From contig NZ_NIXO01000001.1 of the NCBI RefSeq assembly GCF_002204795.1, positions 1 through 64,000 of the forward strand: 64,000 nucleotides of DNA. Direction: 5' to 3'. This stretch comes from Pseudomonas sp. K2I15 (GTDB lineage Bacteria; Pseudomonadota; Gammaproteobacteria; Pseudomonadales; Pseudomonadaceae). The notes under the pieces are model-generated. The model was given only the letters and a program-made list of their open reading frames with translations. It was not told the DNA's origin and did no database searches. Position numbers and translations under genes: made by a program. Positions 8,688 through 15,959 of this stretch are shown in pieces (within the stretch, counting starts at the first letter, position 1; every line of letters begins with the position of its first letter).

Positions 8688-9788
8688 TATTCGAAAGATA
8701 GATTCATGGGAAGTGACCTAAGGCCCCTGACCGATAGTCTCGGTACTCGCCTAACAACAATCTTGTATCAAGCAATCGGCAAGGCCCTTGGTTACAAGGG
8801 TGATGTTAACAAGTTGGCAGGCTTCGTGCTGGAGGCTCAGCATGACGGTAAAGTCAACGGGGCGATGGTTCAGCAAGGTATGCGAGATATTGTCGCCCAA
8901 TCGCCTGAACTACTTGAGAGGCACAAGCATTCACTTGATGCTCAGGCTGTACGAGTTGAGAACGATCAATACTTGCGTAGTGTGGGTATCAATGAAGACC
9001 CAAAGTTGATTTCAGCGCTGGGAGATCGTTTGACGGCAGAGCGTGAGTTAATCCAAAGTACAACGAGCCTACAAGCTGCTTTCCGTGACTTCGACACTGC
9101 ACTAGTTCAGCTTCAAACCGGCATGCTTAGAATGATGGCTGGCAAGAATGCCGACAACAGCGAGAAGACTCCGCAACAGCGAGCAGAGGAAGTTGGTGCA
9201 GGTTACATGATTGAAGGCATGGGCGTTAATCCCTTTGACCTCAACGGTAAGAGTGGTGGCTCTCGCACAACACAACAACAGCTTGACGCTGATGCAAACG
9301 ACCCTATTTCACGGATGTGGAGATTGTTGGGCGTTGGTAAAGATTTGCAGCAAGTGGCTAAAGACAATCGCCAGCGTTGGGATCAAGTTGGCTTTGACGA
9401 GCAACATGCCCCACTTGATCCAAGAATTCCAGCCTTGGATGCTTCTAGGCTGAATACTCGTGCATTGCCTGACTACGGCAAACATTTGGAAGACCTGTTG
9501 AGCCAGTCCGACCCAAACAATGCAGTTGCTAAAGTTGCAGCTCAGGCAGTTGCTACAGCATCACGCTCCACGCCGGGAAGTAGGGGTGAAATGGTTGCCG
9601 ATGATCAGTCCAATAAGGCTGGAACTGTAACTAACAACGTCACCAACAATACGCCTGTAACTGTCGAGGTGAATATCACTGCCCAGACTGGTGCTACCGC
9701 TACGGAAATTGGAGACGCTGTTTCATCCAAGGTGCGTGAGGAAATGCAGAAAACTTTCAATTCGTACCTGCCCAAAGAAGTTCAATAA
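8688..9788 (+). CDS. tape-measure-like protein, exon 2
   Basis: Codons 386-751 of the spliced tape-measure protein, beginning YSKDRFMGSDLRPL. This half continues the tape-measure domain (GSDLRPLTDSL ... IGKALG), then about 230 residues of mostly helical sequence. It ends in a C-terminal region with NNVTNNTPVTVEVNI and a final amphipathic helix, as seen at tape-measure C-termini. An ATG at 8706 lies in this frame but has no ribosome site, so independent translation is unlikely. In a tailed phage the protein sets tail length and helps DNA entry. No other tail gene was identified with confidence. Confidence 0.85.
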   Translation, partial: YSKDRFMGSDLRPLTDSLGTRLTTILYQAIGKALGYKGDVNKLAGFVLEAQHDGKVNGAMVQQGMRDIVAQSPELLERHKHSLDAQAVRVENDQYLRSVGINEDPKLISALGDRLTAERELIQSTTSLQAAFRDFDTALVQLQTGMLRMMAGKNADNSEKTPQQRAEEVGAGYMIEGMGVNPFDLNGKSGGSRTTQQQLDADANDPISRMWRLLGVGKDLQQVAKDNRQRWDQVGFDEQHAPLDPRIPALDASRLNTRALPDYGKHLEDLLSQSDPNNAVAKVAAQAVATASRSTPGSRGEMVADDQSNKAGTVTNNVTNNTPVTVEVNITAQTGATATEIGDAVSSKVREEMQKTFNSYLPKEVQ

Positions 9789-9844
9789 GCCTGCTGACAA
9801 CAGGCTTTCCCCTTTCAAACAAAAAGCTAGACCACGGAGGCCCT

Positions 9845-10111
9845 GTGCCTGAACTAAAGACTATAAAGCAGCTTCTTGTCATGGGCATTGTAATTGCGCT
9901 GCTCAATATCGGTGCTACCACTTGCGGGATTCTCCGTAACGAGTACATGACCGCCATTACGGCGAAACAACTTCACTCCTATGTCGAGCATCAGGCTAAC
10001 AGCTTGCGAGGCAATTGGTTTGACTGGCAACAAGAAGATCTTGCCCGCTCAAGGAAGTTTGCTGAGCTAGAAGTTTCGAGACAGCTATACCAATCGCAGG
10101 AGGCCAAATGA
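9845..10111 (+). CDS. small membrane protein
   Basis: An 88-aa protein starting at GTG with CGGAGG upstream. Residues about 8-28 form one hydrophobic segment (LLVMGIVIALLNIG), followed by a charged helical tail, so a single-pass inner-membrane protein is expected. It follows the tape-measure gene by 56 bp and overlaps the next gene by 4 bp. A holin-like or spanin-like role is conceivable but unsupported. Confidence 0.65.
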   Translation: MPELKTIKQLLVMGIVIALLNIGATTCGILRNEYMTAITAKQLHSYVEHQANSLRGNWFDWQQEDLARSRKFAELEVSRQLYQSQEAK

Positions 10112-10320
10112 AATACGAACAAATCGCCTTACAGGCGGATTATCACGCTGCTACTCAACAGTACGTTTCTGAGATTTACGGCGAACAAGTTTCCCAACAG
10201 TTACCCGGTGTCAGCGACACCGTTTGGCAATCAATTCTGATGGGCATGCCTGAGCAACTTTGCTGGATATCTGTGTTAAGTGATCACCGACTACCACTGC
10301 CTATTGGAGAGAATACATGA
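10108..10320 (+). CDS. small hypothetical protein
   Basis: A 70-aa soluble protein of unknown role. Its ATG overlaps the upstream stop (ATGA) and AGGAGG stands 6 bp ahead. The arrangement marks it as a real member of the operon rather than a chance frame. No motif recognised. Confidence 0.6.
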   Translation: MKYEQIALQADYHAATQQYVSEIYGEQVSQQLPGVSDTVWQSILMGMPEQLCWISVLSDHRLPLPIGENT

Positions 10321-10490
10321 ATCAAGTTTACCATGACGCAAGTGCGGCAATGCACGCCGCCTATGAACTTTCGCAAAGGCTTCACAAGCCTGTATGGCGT
10401 CATACAGGCGTTGATAGCAAGGGCGCCTTTGTCTGGGTGGTCTCGCTAGAGAAGGATGCTCAAATCGCACTACAGGGGCTTCTTGTATGA
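10317..10490 (+). CDS. 57-aa hypothetical protein
   Basis: A very short gene starting MNQVYHDASAAMHAAYELSQ and ending LQGLLV. It begins in the ATGA overlap with the preceding stop and ends in the same kind of overlap with the next ATG at 10487. The double 4-bp overlap and in-phase chain support translation. Function unknown. Confidence 0.55.
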   Translation: MNQVYHDASAAMHAAYELSQRLHKPVWRHTGVDSKGAFVWVVSLEKDAQIALQGLLV

Positions 10491-10675
10491 ACCATAGACC
10501 ACGTAATCAACGTACATGCCACTGTAGACATTGTGGTATCGGCTTTCTAACTTTCAAGGCCGCGGCCTTCTGTGGAAGTGCATGCCGTTATTCATACATC
10601 GCCATTCATGGCACAACAAAACCAGAAACAGGAGCGAACCTAGATGGCGCTAGCAACACCAGCAACAAAACCTAA
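10487..10675 (+). CDS. small zinc-ribbon protein
   Basis: A 62-aa protein whose residues 11-35 hold CHCRHCG...FCGSAC, giving the same C-X2-C...C-X3-C pattern as the proteins encoded at 5684 and 10644. It overlaps the start of the next gene by 32 bp. Likely a metal-stabilised nucleic-acid or protein adaptor; the role is unknown. Confidence 0.65.
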   Translation: MNHRPRNQRTCHCRHCGIGFLTFKAAAFCGSACRYSYIAIHGTTKPETGANLDGASNTSNKT

Positions 10676-11831
10676 GAGAGACGCCCGCAAAACCTGCACT
10701 GTTTGTAGAGTAAAGTTCACGCCATCCCACCGCTCTGTAATGACATGTAGCGAAGACTGTAAAAGAGCCCGCCGTAACAAATCAGCTAAATCTACATCAC
10801 AGAAGTGCCGGAAGGCTAAACCGCTTCCTGTATCCAATGCGTTCATCCAGTTGCTCCTTCGGCACGCCAAGCAAGCCGGGACTGTTCAGATTTTCCAGTT
10901 CATCACGGCGCCTCAACTCCTGGAGCTACGTGAAATGCACAAGGTGCAGCAGGCCGCCAACGCTTGGTCGCACGATTCATTCGGCTTGTACCAGTTCTGC
11001 CACGTTTATCCTGTGAAGGGGCAGCCCTTCGTTGGTAAGTTTACTCCGGCCAATTTGGTCATTGGGCGTGCTGAACTTAATTACGAGCACGGTAGCCAAT
11101 GGCTTGGAGGGGGAGAGTTTATCCAACGCAATGACAAGTCTGTCCGCTGGGACATTGCCAACTGGATGACAGACCTCGACATCATGAATCTGCTCGTCGA
11201 GTGTATCGGGCAATCGGTCTGGGCGGAGTTCGCCAAAGTGGCAAAGCTAGCTCCCAGTAAGCGCCAGTCCTACATTGAGACTCTGACCAAATTGCTTGAT
11301 CGTGGTAACACCACCCATCGGGAATGGCTCAAGGTGCTAGATAACCCGCGTACAAGCACGCCTGAGCTATCGGCGCTTCTGGAGGCTGTTACCGGCAAAC
11401 AGATGTTCTCGTTCCCAAGGCGTTACATGACGCCCATGGAAGTGGCTATAGCCGAGACTCAAAGGCTGTCAGCATACCGGCCAGAACTGAGCCCTTTGCT
11501 CAAAGGCTTGGAACAGGTTGAGCAGATGTCCCGTTACGTCGATTGCGATTCCTTCGACCTTGGGGCGGATGAGGCTTGCATTTTCAATATGCTGCATGGG
11601 CATGACGTTAACGCCGATTGGTTGGAGCAGTTCGTCCTGGCCGCACTGTCTAAAGTTGCTGACAAGGTGAAATCATTCGATCAGGTTGTCATGCTGAGGC
11701 CGTTGGATTTCTACACCCCTGAGCAGTTGGCCGACTACCACGCCGTTGTTGCAGCATCTGGCTCTTGGGCCAGTAGCTATGTTCCCGACTACACGTGGCT
11801 AGACAGGGCCTTGGTTGAACAAGCCCTCTAA
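10644..11831 (+). CDS. hypothetical protein with N-terminal zinc ribbon
   Basis: A 395-aa soluble protein and the last of the operon. Residues about 18-42 carry CTVCRVKF...CSEDCKRARR, a C-X2-C...C-X3-C metal site with a basic tail. The remaining 340 residues are globular and match no family I recognise. A terminator follows directly. Its size and fusion of a ribbon to a large unknown domain make it the main candidate for a regulatory or replication role in the element, but this is speculation. Confidence 0.75.
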   Translation: MALATPATKPKRDARKTCTVCRVKFTPSHRSVMTCSEDCKRARRNKSAKSTSQKCRKAKPLPVSNAFIQLLLRHAKQAGTVQIFQFITAPQLLELREMHKVQQAANAWSHDSFGLYQFCHVYPVKGQPFVGKFTPANLVIGRAELNYEHGSQWLGGGEFIQRNDKSVRWDIANWMTDLDIMNLLVECIGQSVWAEFAKVAKLAPSKRQSYIETLTKLLDRGNTTHREWLKVLDNPRTSTPELSALLEAVTGKQMFSFPRRYMTPMEVAIAETQRLSAYRPELSPLLKGLEQVEQMSRYVDCDSFDLGADEACIFNMLHGHDVNADWLEQFVLAALSKVADKVKSFDQVVMLRPLDFYTPEQLADYHAVVAASGSWASSYVPDYTWLDRALVEQAL

Positions 11832-11834
11832 GCA

Positions 11835-11864
11835 TTGCCCTGTCAGTGATGGCGGGGCATTTTT
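11835..11864 (+). terminator. intrinsic terminator of the element operon
   Basis: TGCCC at 11836-11840 pairs with GGGCA ending at 11859, followed by a run of T. It lies a few bases after the stop at 11831. The remaining space up to 12135 holds a GGGGC/GCCCC hairpin near 12057 and nothing else I can support. Confidence 0.65.
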
Positions 11865-12135
11865 GCGCACTGAAAAAGTCAAACACCACCCCTATTGCTC
11901 TAACTCTTTCACGCAACAAACTGATCCCATTCCCCAGTCATACCGCTGTATTCATTGGGCGAAACCCCTGTCCAGTCTGGGTAACGATTGGGCAGTTTTC
12001 CCAGCCTAGAGCGACTGACCATTGCGCATAACGGAGTTATGAACAGTTTCTCAGGTGGGGCGGGCGCCCCGGACACACACGCTCACAGGCTATCCACGTA
12101 TGATCACGGCGCCAGCCCATCATAGAGAAGACGCC

Positions 12136-12399
12136 ATGGTGCATTGCACAGTGATACCCCAGCTAAAAGACGTTACGCCACTACAGCGTTTGAAGTTCCA
12201 GATGTCACTTCACAAACAAGGCTTGAAGCGAGTAACTGGATACTCAGTCTGGACTACCACCTACCAAGATGAATTGAATCAAGCACCCATCGCCAAGAAG
12301 GTTGACCAAGCCTTGAGGCAGGCCGCACACCATGCCCGCCTTCCCACAATCGCTTACCTAGTGCAGATTGGTGATAGTCCGCTGATTCGGGTGGGTTAA
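12136..12399 (+). CDS. small hypothetical protein
   Basis: An 87-aa soluble protein. The ATG at 12136 has GAGAAG upstream; longer starts at 12055 and 12100 exist. The interior reads MSLHKQGLKRVTGYSVWTTT. No family recognised. It stands alone between a terminator and the exported protein at 12521. Confidence 0.5.
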   Translation: MVHCTVIPQLKDVTPLQRLKFQMSLHKQGLKRVTGYSVWTTTYQDELNQAPIAKKVDQALRQAAHHARLPTIAYLVQIGDSPLIRVG

Positions 12400-12520
12400 T
12401 ACGTACAGCGTGAGCTGTAGGCAGTCATGCAGTCTTGGGGCGGATCAGTGTGGTGGCGGAATCACATGGTTCTGCCATGCTACTGGCAGTCTGACTTCCC
12501 TCCACCTAAAGGACTCCCTT

Positions 12521-12859
12521 GTGATACGGAAAGCTCTTCTAATGGCTGGTCTCACCCTTCCAGCTCTGTGCCAAGCCAGCCCAGTCTACCTAGAGTGTTT
12601 TATGACCAACGGCACGAAGCCCGTGCTGTGGAATATTACCCTCGATGAGTCATTGGGCTCTGCGAGCTATGTGATTTCATCTATGGACGTAGCTAGGAAG
12701 GAATCGGCTGTATTTACAGCCAATAATGTGGTCTTTAGCTCAATGGAGATCAGTCGGACAGATTTATCCTTCAAGAGGACGACCGATTTTCTTGGTAAGA
12801 CAACGGTAGATATTGGCCAATGCAAGGTTGCACCCAAGGCGGCTGAACGTAAGTTTTAA
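12521..12859 (+). CDS. small secreted hypothetical protein
   Basis: A 112-aa protein starting at GTG 12521, preceded by AAAGGA. The first about 20 residues (RKALLMAGLTLPALCQA) form a signal peptide with a plausible cleavage after CQA. The mature part has two Cys, in ECFM and GQCKV, which could form a disulfide in the periplasm. No family recognised. It may be a cargo gene of the element. Confidence 0.6.
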   Translation: MIRKALLMAGLTLPALCQASPVYLECFMTNGTKPVLWNITLDESLGSASYVISSMDVARKESAVFTANNVVFSSMEISRTDLSFKRTTDFLGKTTVDIGQCKVAPKAAERKF

Positions 12860-13141
12860 ACCTGGCTAAAACTGCGGTTTAACGTCCCCGAAACCCCTTG
12901 CCAGCTATTGGGCCACCTCTGGTAGTGAAAGTTGTAGCATGTCTGTAGCTCAGTGTTTCCGTGGCTTGTGGGGATCGAGGGCTAAGCTTTTTTCTGTGGA
13001 AACGCTCAACTTGAGGTTTTAGCGCCAGAACGGCAGTTCTGAGCTGGAATCACCGTTTTTCAACAGGACGGCAACATTGACAGGCGCCGGGCAGGTGACT
13101 TCAATCAAGATTCGCCCATCCGGGGCTTAGGGAGAGTTGAC

Positions 13142-13357
13142 ATGCCTGCATATGGGATGGAAGTGCTTGATGAATTGCTCAAGCGAATCTTTGATGGGCA
13201 GGATGAAGTCTCCGGAAGTGATCTTGGGCCATTCCGCAACCTGCTCGCGTTGAAGCTTGCTGAATTTACTGGCGAGGGTGGCCCACGCCGTTACACAGGC
13301 GTTCTGCTCACCAACGCGGGCAATCTCCGGGTGGTTGACCCCAAGGGAGAGTTCTGA
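13142..13357 (+). CDS. small hypothetical protein
   Basis: A 71-aa acidic soluble protein with GGGAGAG upstream of its ATG. No motif recognised. The 282 bp before it contain no gene I can support. It is followed by the repeat-rich stretch that leads to the small recombinase gene. Confidence 0.5.
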   Translation: MPAYGMEVLDELLKRIFDGQDEVSGSDLGPFRNLLALKLAEFTGEGGPRRYTGVLLTNAGNLRVVDPKGEF

Positions 13358-13364
13358 AGATTAA

Positions 13365-13478
13365 CTATCAAAGAAGTCTACTTCTCGGGTAGTCGAATAA
13401 CCGCCCGTCCGGTAGGCAATCCAGCTATCAAATACCTATATCCGGTTGGCTATCAGATAGTTTATCCTTTATCTATCA
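13365..13478 (+). repeat. CTATCA repeats upstream of the small recombinase
   Basis: CTATCA occurs at 13365, 13425, 13450 and 13473 in the same orientation, with GATAG complements interspersed (CAGATAG near 13454, GGATAG near 13494). A further copy (AGCTATCAA) occurs at 14595, beyond the recombinase gene. The spacing and location suggest binding sites for the resolvase encoded at 13506, either a recombination site or an autoregulatory operator. Confidence 0.5.
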
Positions 13479-13505
13479 CATCAATAGCCTAAAGGATAGC
13501 TAGCC

Positions 13506-14129
13506 ATGAACGCCCACCTCTACCTTCGGGCCAGCACCCGAGATCAAGACGCCGACCGTGCCAAGTCGCTCCTTGAGTCGTTTGCTACGGACAAGGGCCT
13601 GAACATCGTTGGTGTGTACAGCGAGAACGTTTCCGGGACCACACTCCAGCGCCCCGAGCTGATGAAATTGCTTGATGTGGCTCAACCGGGAGACATTCTC
13701 CTTTGCGAGTCTGTTGACCGCCTCAGCAGGCTTTCTCAAGAAGATTGGCTAACCCTCAAGATGACAATCAAGGCAAAGGGCTTGCGTCTGGTAATTGCCG
13801 ACTTGCCTACCAGTCATATGTTGGTGGCAGATAAAGGCATTTCTGGTCAAATCATGAGCGTGATCAATGACATGCTGCTTGACCTGATGGCGACCATGGC
13901 AAGGTTGGATCAAGAAAAGCGTGTTGAGCGAATCCAACAGGGCTTGAAGAAGAAACGGGCAGAAGATCCCAACTGGAAGCCAGCGGGCAAGAGTAAGAAT
14001 GCCGAATTGTGGAAGAAGGTAGAGGCACTGATCGTGAAGAATCCAACCCTGTCGGCAGATGATGTTGCCAAGCTGGCAGACTGCGGCGTTGCCACGGTGT
14101 ACAGGATCAAGCGTGAGCTGAAAGCCTAA
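13506..14129 (+). CDS. small serine recombinase (resolvase/invertase)
   Basis: A 207-aa protein. The catalytic domain begins at once with YLRASTRDQDADRA (Ser at residue 10) and includes the ESVDRLSRLSQED segment. A long E-like helix spans about residues 115-150, and residues about 180-205 (LSADDVAKLADCGVATVYRI) form a helix-turn-helix of the Hin/resolvase kind. AAAGGATAG precedes the ATG. It is a second recombinase besides the integrase and could resolve dimers, invert a segment or regulate. CTATCA repeats lie just upstream. Confidence 0.88.
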   Translation: MNAHLYLRASTRDQDADRAKSLLESFATDKGLNIVGVYSENVSGTTLQRPELMKLLDVAQPGDILLCESVDRLSRLSQEDWLTLKMTIKAKGLRLVIADLPTSHMLVADKGISGQIMSVINDMLLDLMATMARLDQEKRVERIQQGLKKKRAEDPNWKPAGKSKNAELWKKVEALIVKNPTLSADDVAKLADCGVATVYRIKRELKA

Positions 14130-14145
14130 CTGTAACGCCCCACAG

Positions 14146-14170
14146 AGCCCGCCTTGAGCGGGCTTCGTCG
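14146..14170 (+). terminator. probable terminator after the small recombinase
   Basis: GCCCGC, a CTTGA loop and GCGGGC, followed by a T-containing but weak tail, 17 bp after the recombinase stop. Confidence 0.5.
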
Positions 14171-14772
14171 TCTCTGATACCTGCAACAGCACACAGCTCA
14201 GCGCCTGCCAGAACCTTGCCCAGCGGCACCCAGTCCAACACTTATTTTATATTTGCGAGCAGGTTCATTTGGCCCTGTTGCAGGTTGTTTAATAGGTGGA
14301 GGAACTATCCCGGTGCCATGATCGTTTTCAGGCTGGCAGATCCAAACACCCATCAAGGTGCTCCGAGTTTTTCGGCGGAAAAAGGGATTTCCCAGAAAAA
14401 CGCCTCTGACCGAATCCTCTTACAGCAGCGCTGTAAGCATTGATCTAGACAGGTCGTATACCCAGCTCGATATACGGTTGCAATATATACAGGCACGTAG
14501 TGCGTCCACTGCTGTAGGTCTGCCCGAGAGCGGTAGCTCTCAAGTGGATACCCCTTCGACGTTCCGTCGCGAGAGAAGCTTTCGATAGCGTTTAGCTATC
14601 AATATTGATGAATAGATAGATCAATGGCTAGGAGTTGGGTTTTTGAAGACTGGGTATTGATCGAGGACAGACCGGAAGGTCAAAGGTGTCGCGACTGGCA
14701 AAGGGCTCACCAGAGAGGTGCTAAAGCCGGAAGCCACCAAATCAGCACAAGCTTGGTGGCAACGTTCCCGTC

Positions 14773-14904
14773 TTAACGCGGTGGGCTACGGCGGTGGTGA
14801 CAAACATCCTCCCATTCACCGAAGCGGAACCGACGATATTGACGAACCGGCACCGTTTTGGCGCCTACACTGGTGTTGCGGGTGAATCCAATCGACATGT
14901 CCAT
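14773..14904 (-). CDS. possible 43-aa basic protein
   Basis: A short minus-strand frame with GGAG nine bases ahead of its ATG. The C-terminal half, with VPVRQYRRFRFGEWEDVCHH, is basic and aromatic with a Val-Arg / Tyr-Arg pattern that looks like a conserved small-protein motif rather than random sequence. It is the only leftward gene candidate in the element. A longer TTG start at 14964 lacks a ribosome site. Confidence 0.35.
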   Translation of the reverse strand: MDMSIGFTRNTSVGAKTVPVRQYRRFRFGEWEDVCHHRRSPPR

Positions 14905-15107
14905 TTGGGCAGTCTCCAGCAGGGTTAAGTTAATCGCACCTGTCTGGAGACGACCACCGATCAATCACCGATTGACGCAATTGCATCAATTGGCTTTTAA
15001 TGGCGTCCTTCTTCCGACAGTGCTGAAACGTATGCGTCGGAGGGTACGGGTAGTCACGTTTCTGTCGCCAAACGTGGCGTGGCTACCTGTAGACATCTTC
15101 TGCTGAG

Positions 15108-15135
15108 ACCGCCTTCATTGGCGGTTTCTGCGTTT
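15108..15135. terminator. hairpin, possible terminator
   Basis: ACCGCC, a TTCATT loop and GGCGGT, followed by TTCTGCGTTTCT. Symmetric enough to act in either direction. Confidence 0.5.
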
Positions 15136-15624
15136 CTGTCGCCATCATATCGTTAAGTCAGAGGCTCTGCAAGCCCCTGTGAGCGCCCGTGTGCGTAATT
15201 AACGATTAATCCCCCCTCCGACCCCCTCCAGCCCCCAAAAACGCCTACAAACGCACCAAAAGGCCCTCAATAGGCCCTTATTAGTCCCTTGCTGAGACAT
15301 CCATTGGAAAAGCCAGAAATAGTGGAAACCCGTTAGAAATAGGGGGTTTTAGCGCATTTTTTCACTATGAAAAAAGCTCAAAGACACTACATGTGGGGTC
15401 TTCAACGAAGGCGGGGTACAAGATAATGCGTTTTTGGGGGATCAGCAACGCACTACCTGTGGATAACGCTGTGGGTAAAATGTGTATGAAACGCGGAACA
15501 TTCGCGTAAGCCATGCCACCACTGGATTGCACCGTTTGTCACCAAATGTTCCTAGGGGAAAACCACCTCATAAGGCGGTAGATACCTTTTCTTCTATATA
15601 AGTCGCAAAATCACGCTTCGTTCA

Positions 15625-15660
15625 TGTGTACCTATAACCCACTACAGTCAGCCATGCTCG
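15625..15660. other. attR, right junction of the integrated element
   Basis: Element sequence with GTAC at 15628-15631 runs up to CAGC at 15649-15652, where the 5' part of the host radical SAM gene starts. Joining 3530 leftward with 15652 rightward restores GAG CAT GGC TGT ATC in the host frame (EHGCI). Confidence 0.8.
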
Positions 15661-15878
15661 CAGCCGCGATACGGGTTAATTGCACGATCAAACGGAATAT
15701 CCGGAGAGCTGTTGCGGGTGATGATGGTTTTTGCGGTTTCGATACGGACTTCGGTGCCCTGGGTCTGTGGCACTTCCTGATACCAGCCGTCGTCTTCCGC
15801 CACGCTGAGGGTGGGCGCAAAACGATTGTGCAGGTTAGTGGCCGTGCCGCGCCCGCGAGGCGGCAGAGGAGTGGACAT
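15651..15878 (-). pseudogene. PA0069-type radical SAM protein, N-terminal part (split by mobile element)
   Basis: Codons 1-76 of the interrupted gene: MSTPLPPRGRG at the start and INPYRGCEHG at the end, carrying only the first cysteine of CX3CX2C. At the junction the next codon becomes TGA (15648-15650), so a 76-residue peptide is made. The start and ribosome region are intact and a LexA box lies 15 bp upstream. The rest of the gene is at 2701-3533. The family is a radical SAM protein of unsettled function; the P. aeruginosa homologue PA0069 is listed as LexA-controlled (recalled knowledge). Confidence 0.92.
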
Positions 15879-15893
15879 GAAAGCGCCTCGATA

Positions 15894-15909
15894 CTGTTTT
15901 TTTATACAG
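15894..15909 (-). promoter_or_regulatory. LexA (SOS) box
   Basis: CTGT-TTTTTTAT-ACAG is a match to the CTGT-N8-ACAG operator of LexA. It is embedded in the longer dyad ATACTGT...ACAGTAT, 15 bp from the start codon of the radical SAM gene. Binding there would block transcription until DNA damage. Confidence 0.85.
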
Positions 15910-15959
15910 TATAGAGGCGCAAGGTTTCTGACCAGTGCCGTTGGGCGGTCAACGCCCCA

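Larger units (their letters stand above)
14171..15627. other. largely non-coding right end of the element
   Basis: No plus-strand frame in this 1.45 kb has a convincing start and composition. What can be seen: CGATAGC...AGCTATCA near 14583-14601; a 50-codon frame at 14624-14776 without a ribosome site; CACGTTT...AAACGTG near 15054-15075; a terminator at 15108; direct GGCCCT repeats near 15262-15280; an AACCC/GGGTT hairpin with T-rich tail near 15327-15352; and GTGGATAA near 15460. It may hold a replication, packaging or regulatory region. Confidence 0.5.
3530..15652 (+). mobile_element. 12.1-kb serine-integrase element, prophage- or satellite-like
   Basis: The boundaries are set by the split radical SAM gene: 3530-3533 and 15649-15652 are the shared CAGC. 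A large serine recombinase starts 38 bp inside the left end. Gene content is mostly small, tightly overlapping unknown proteins on the plus strand, a tape-measure-like gene with a group I intron, three zinc-ribbon proteins and a second small serine recombinase. Base composition and codon use are visibly more A/T-rich than the flanking host genes. No terminase, portal, capsid, replication or lysis gene was recognised. This favours a reduced prophage or a satellite over a full phage. Confidence 0.9.

Noticed and set aside
14216..14588. Two overlapping plus-strand frames after the small recombinase
   Set aside because: No ribosome sites, mutual overlap in different frames and no protein-like composition.
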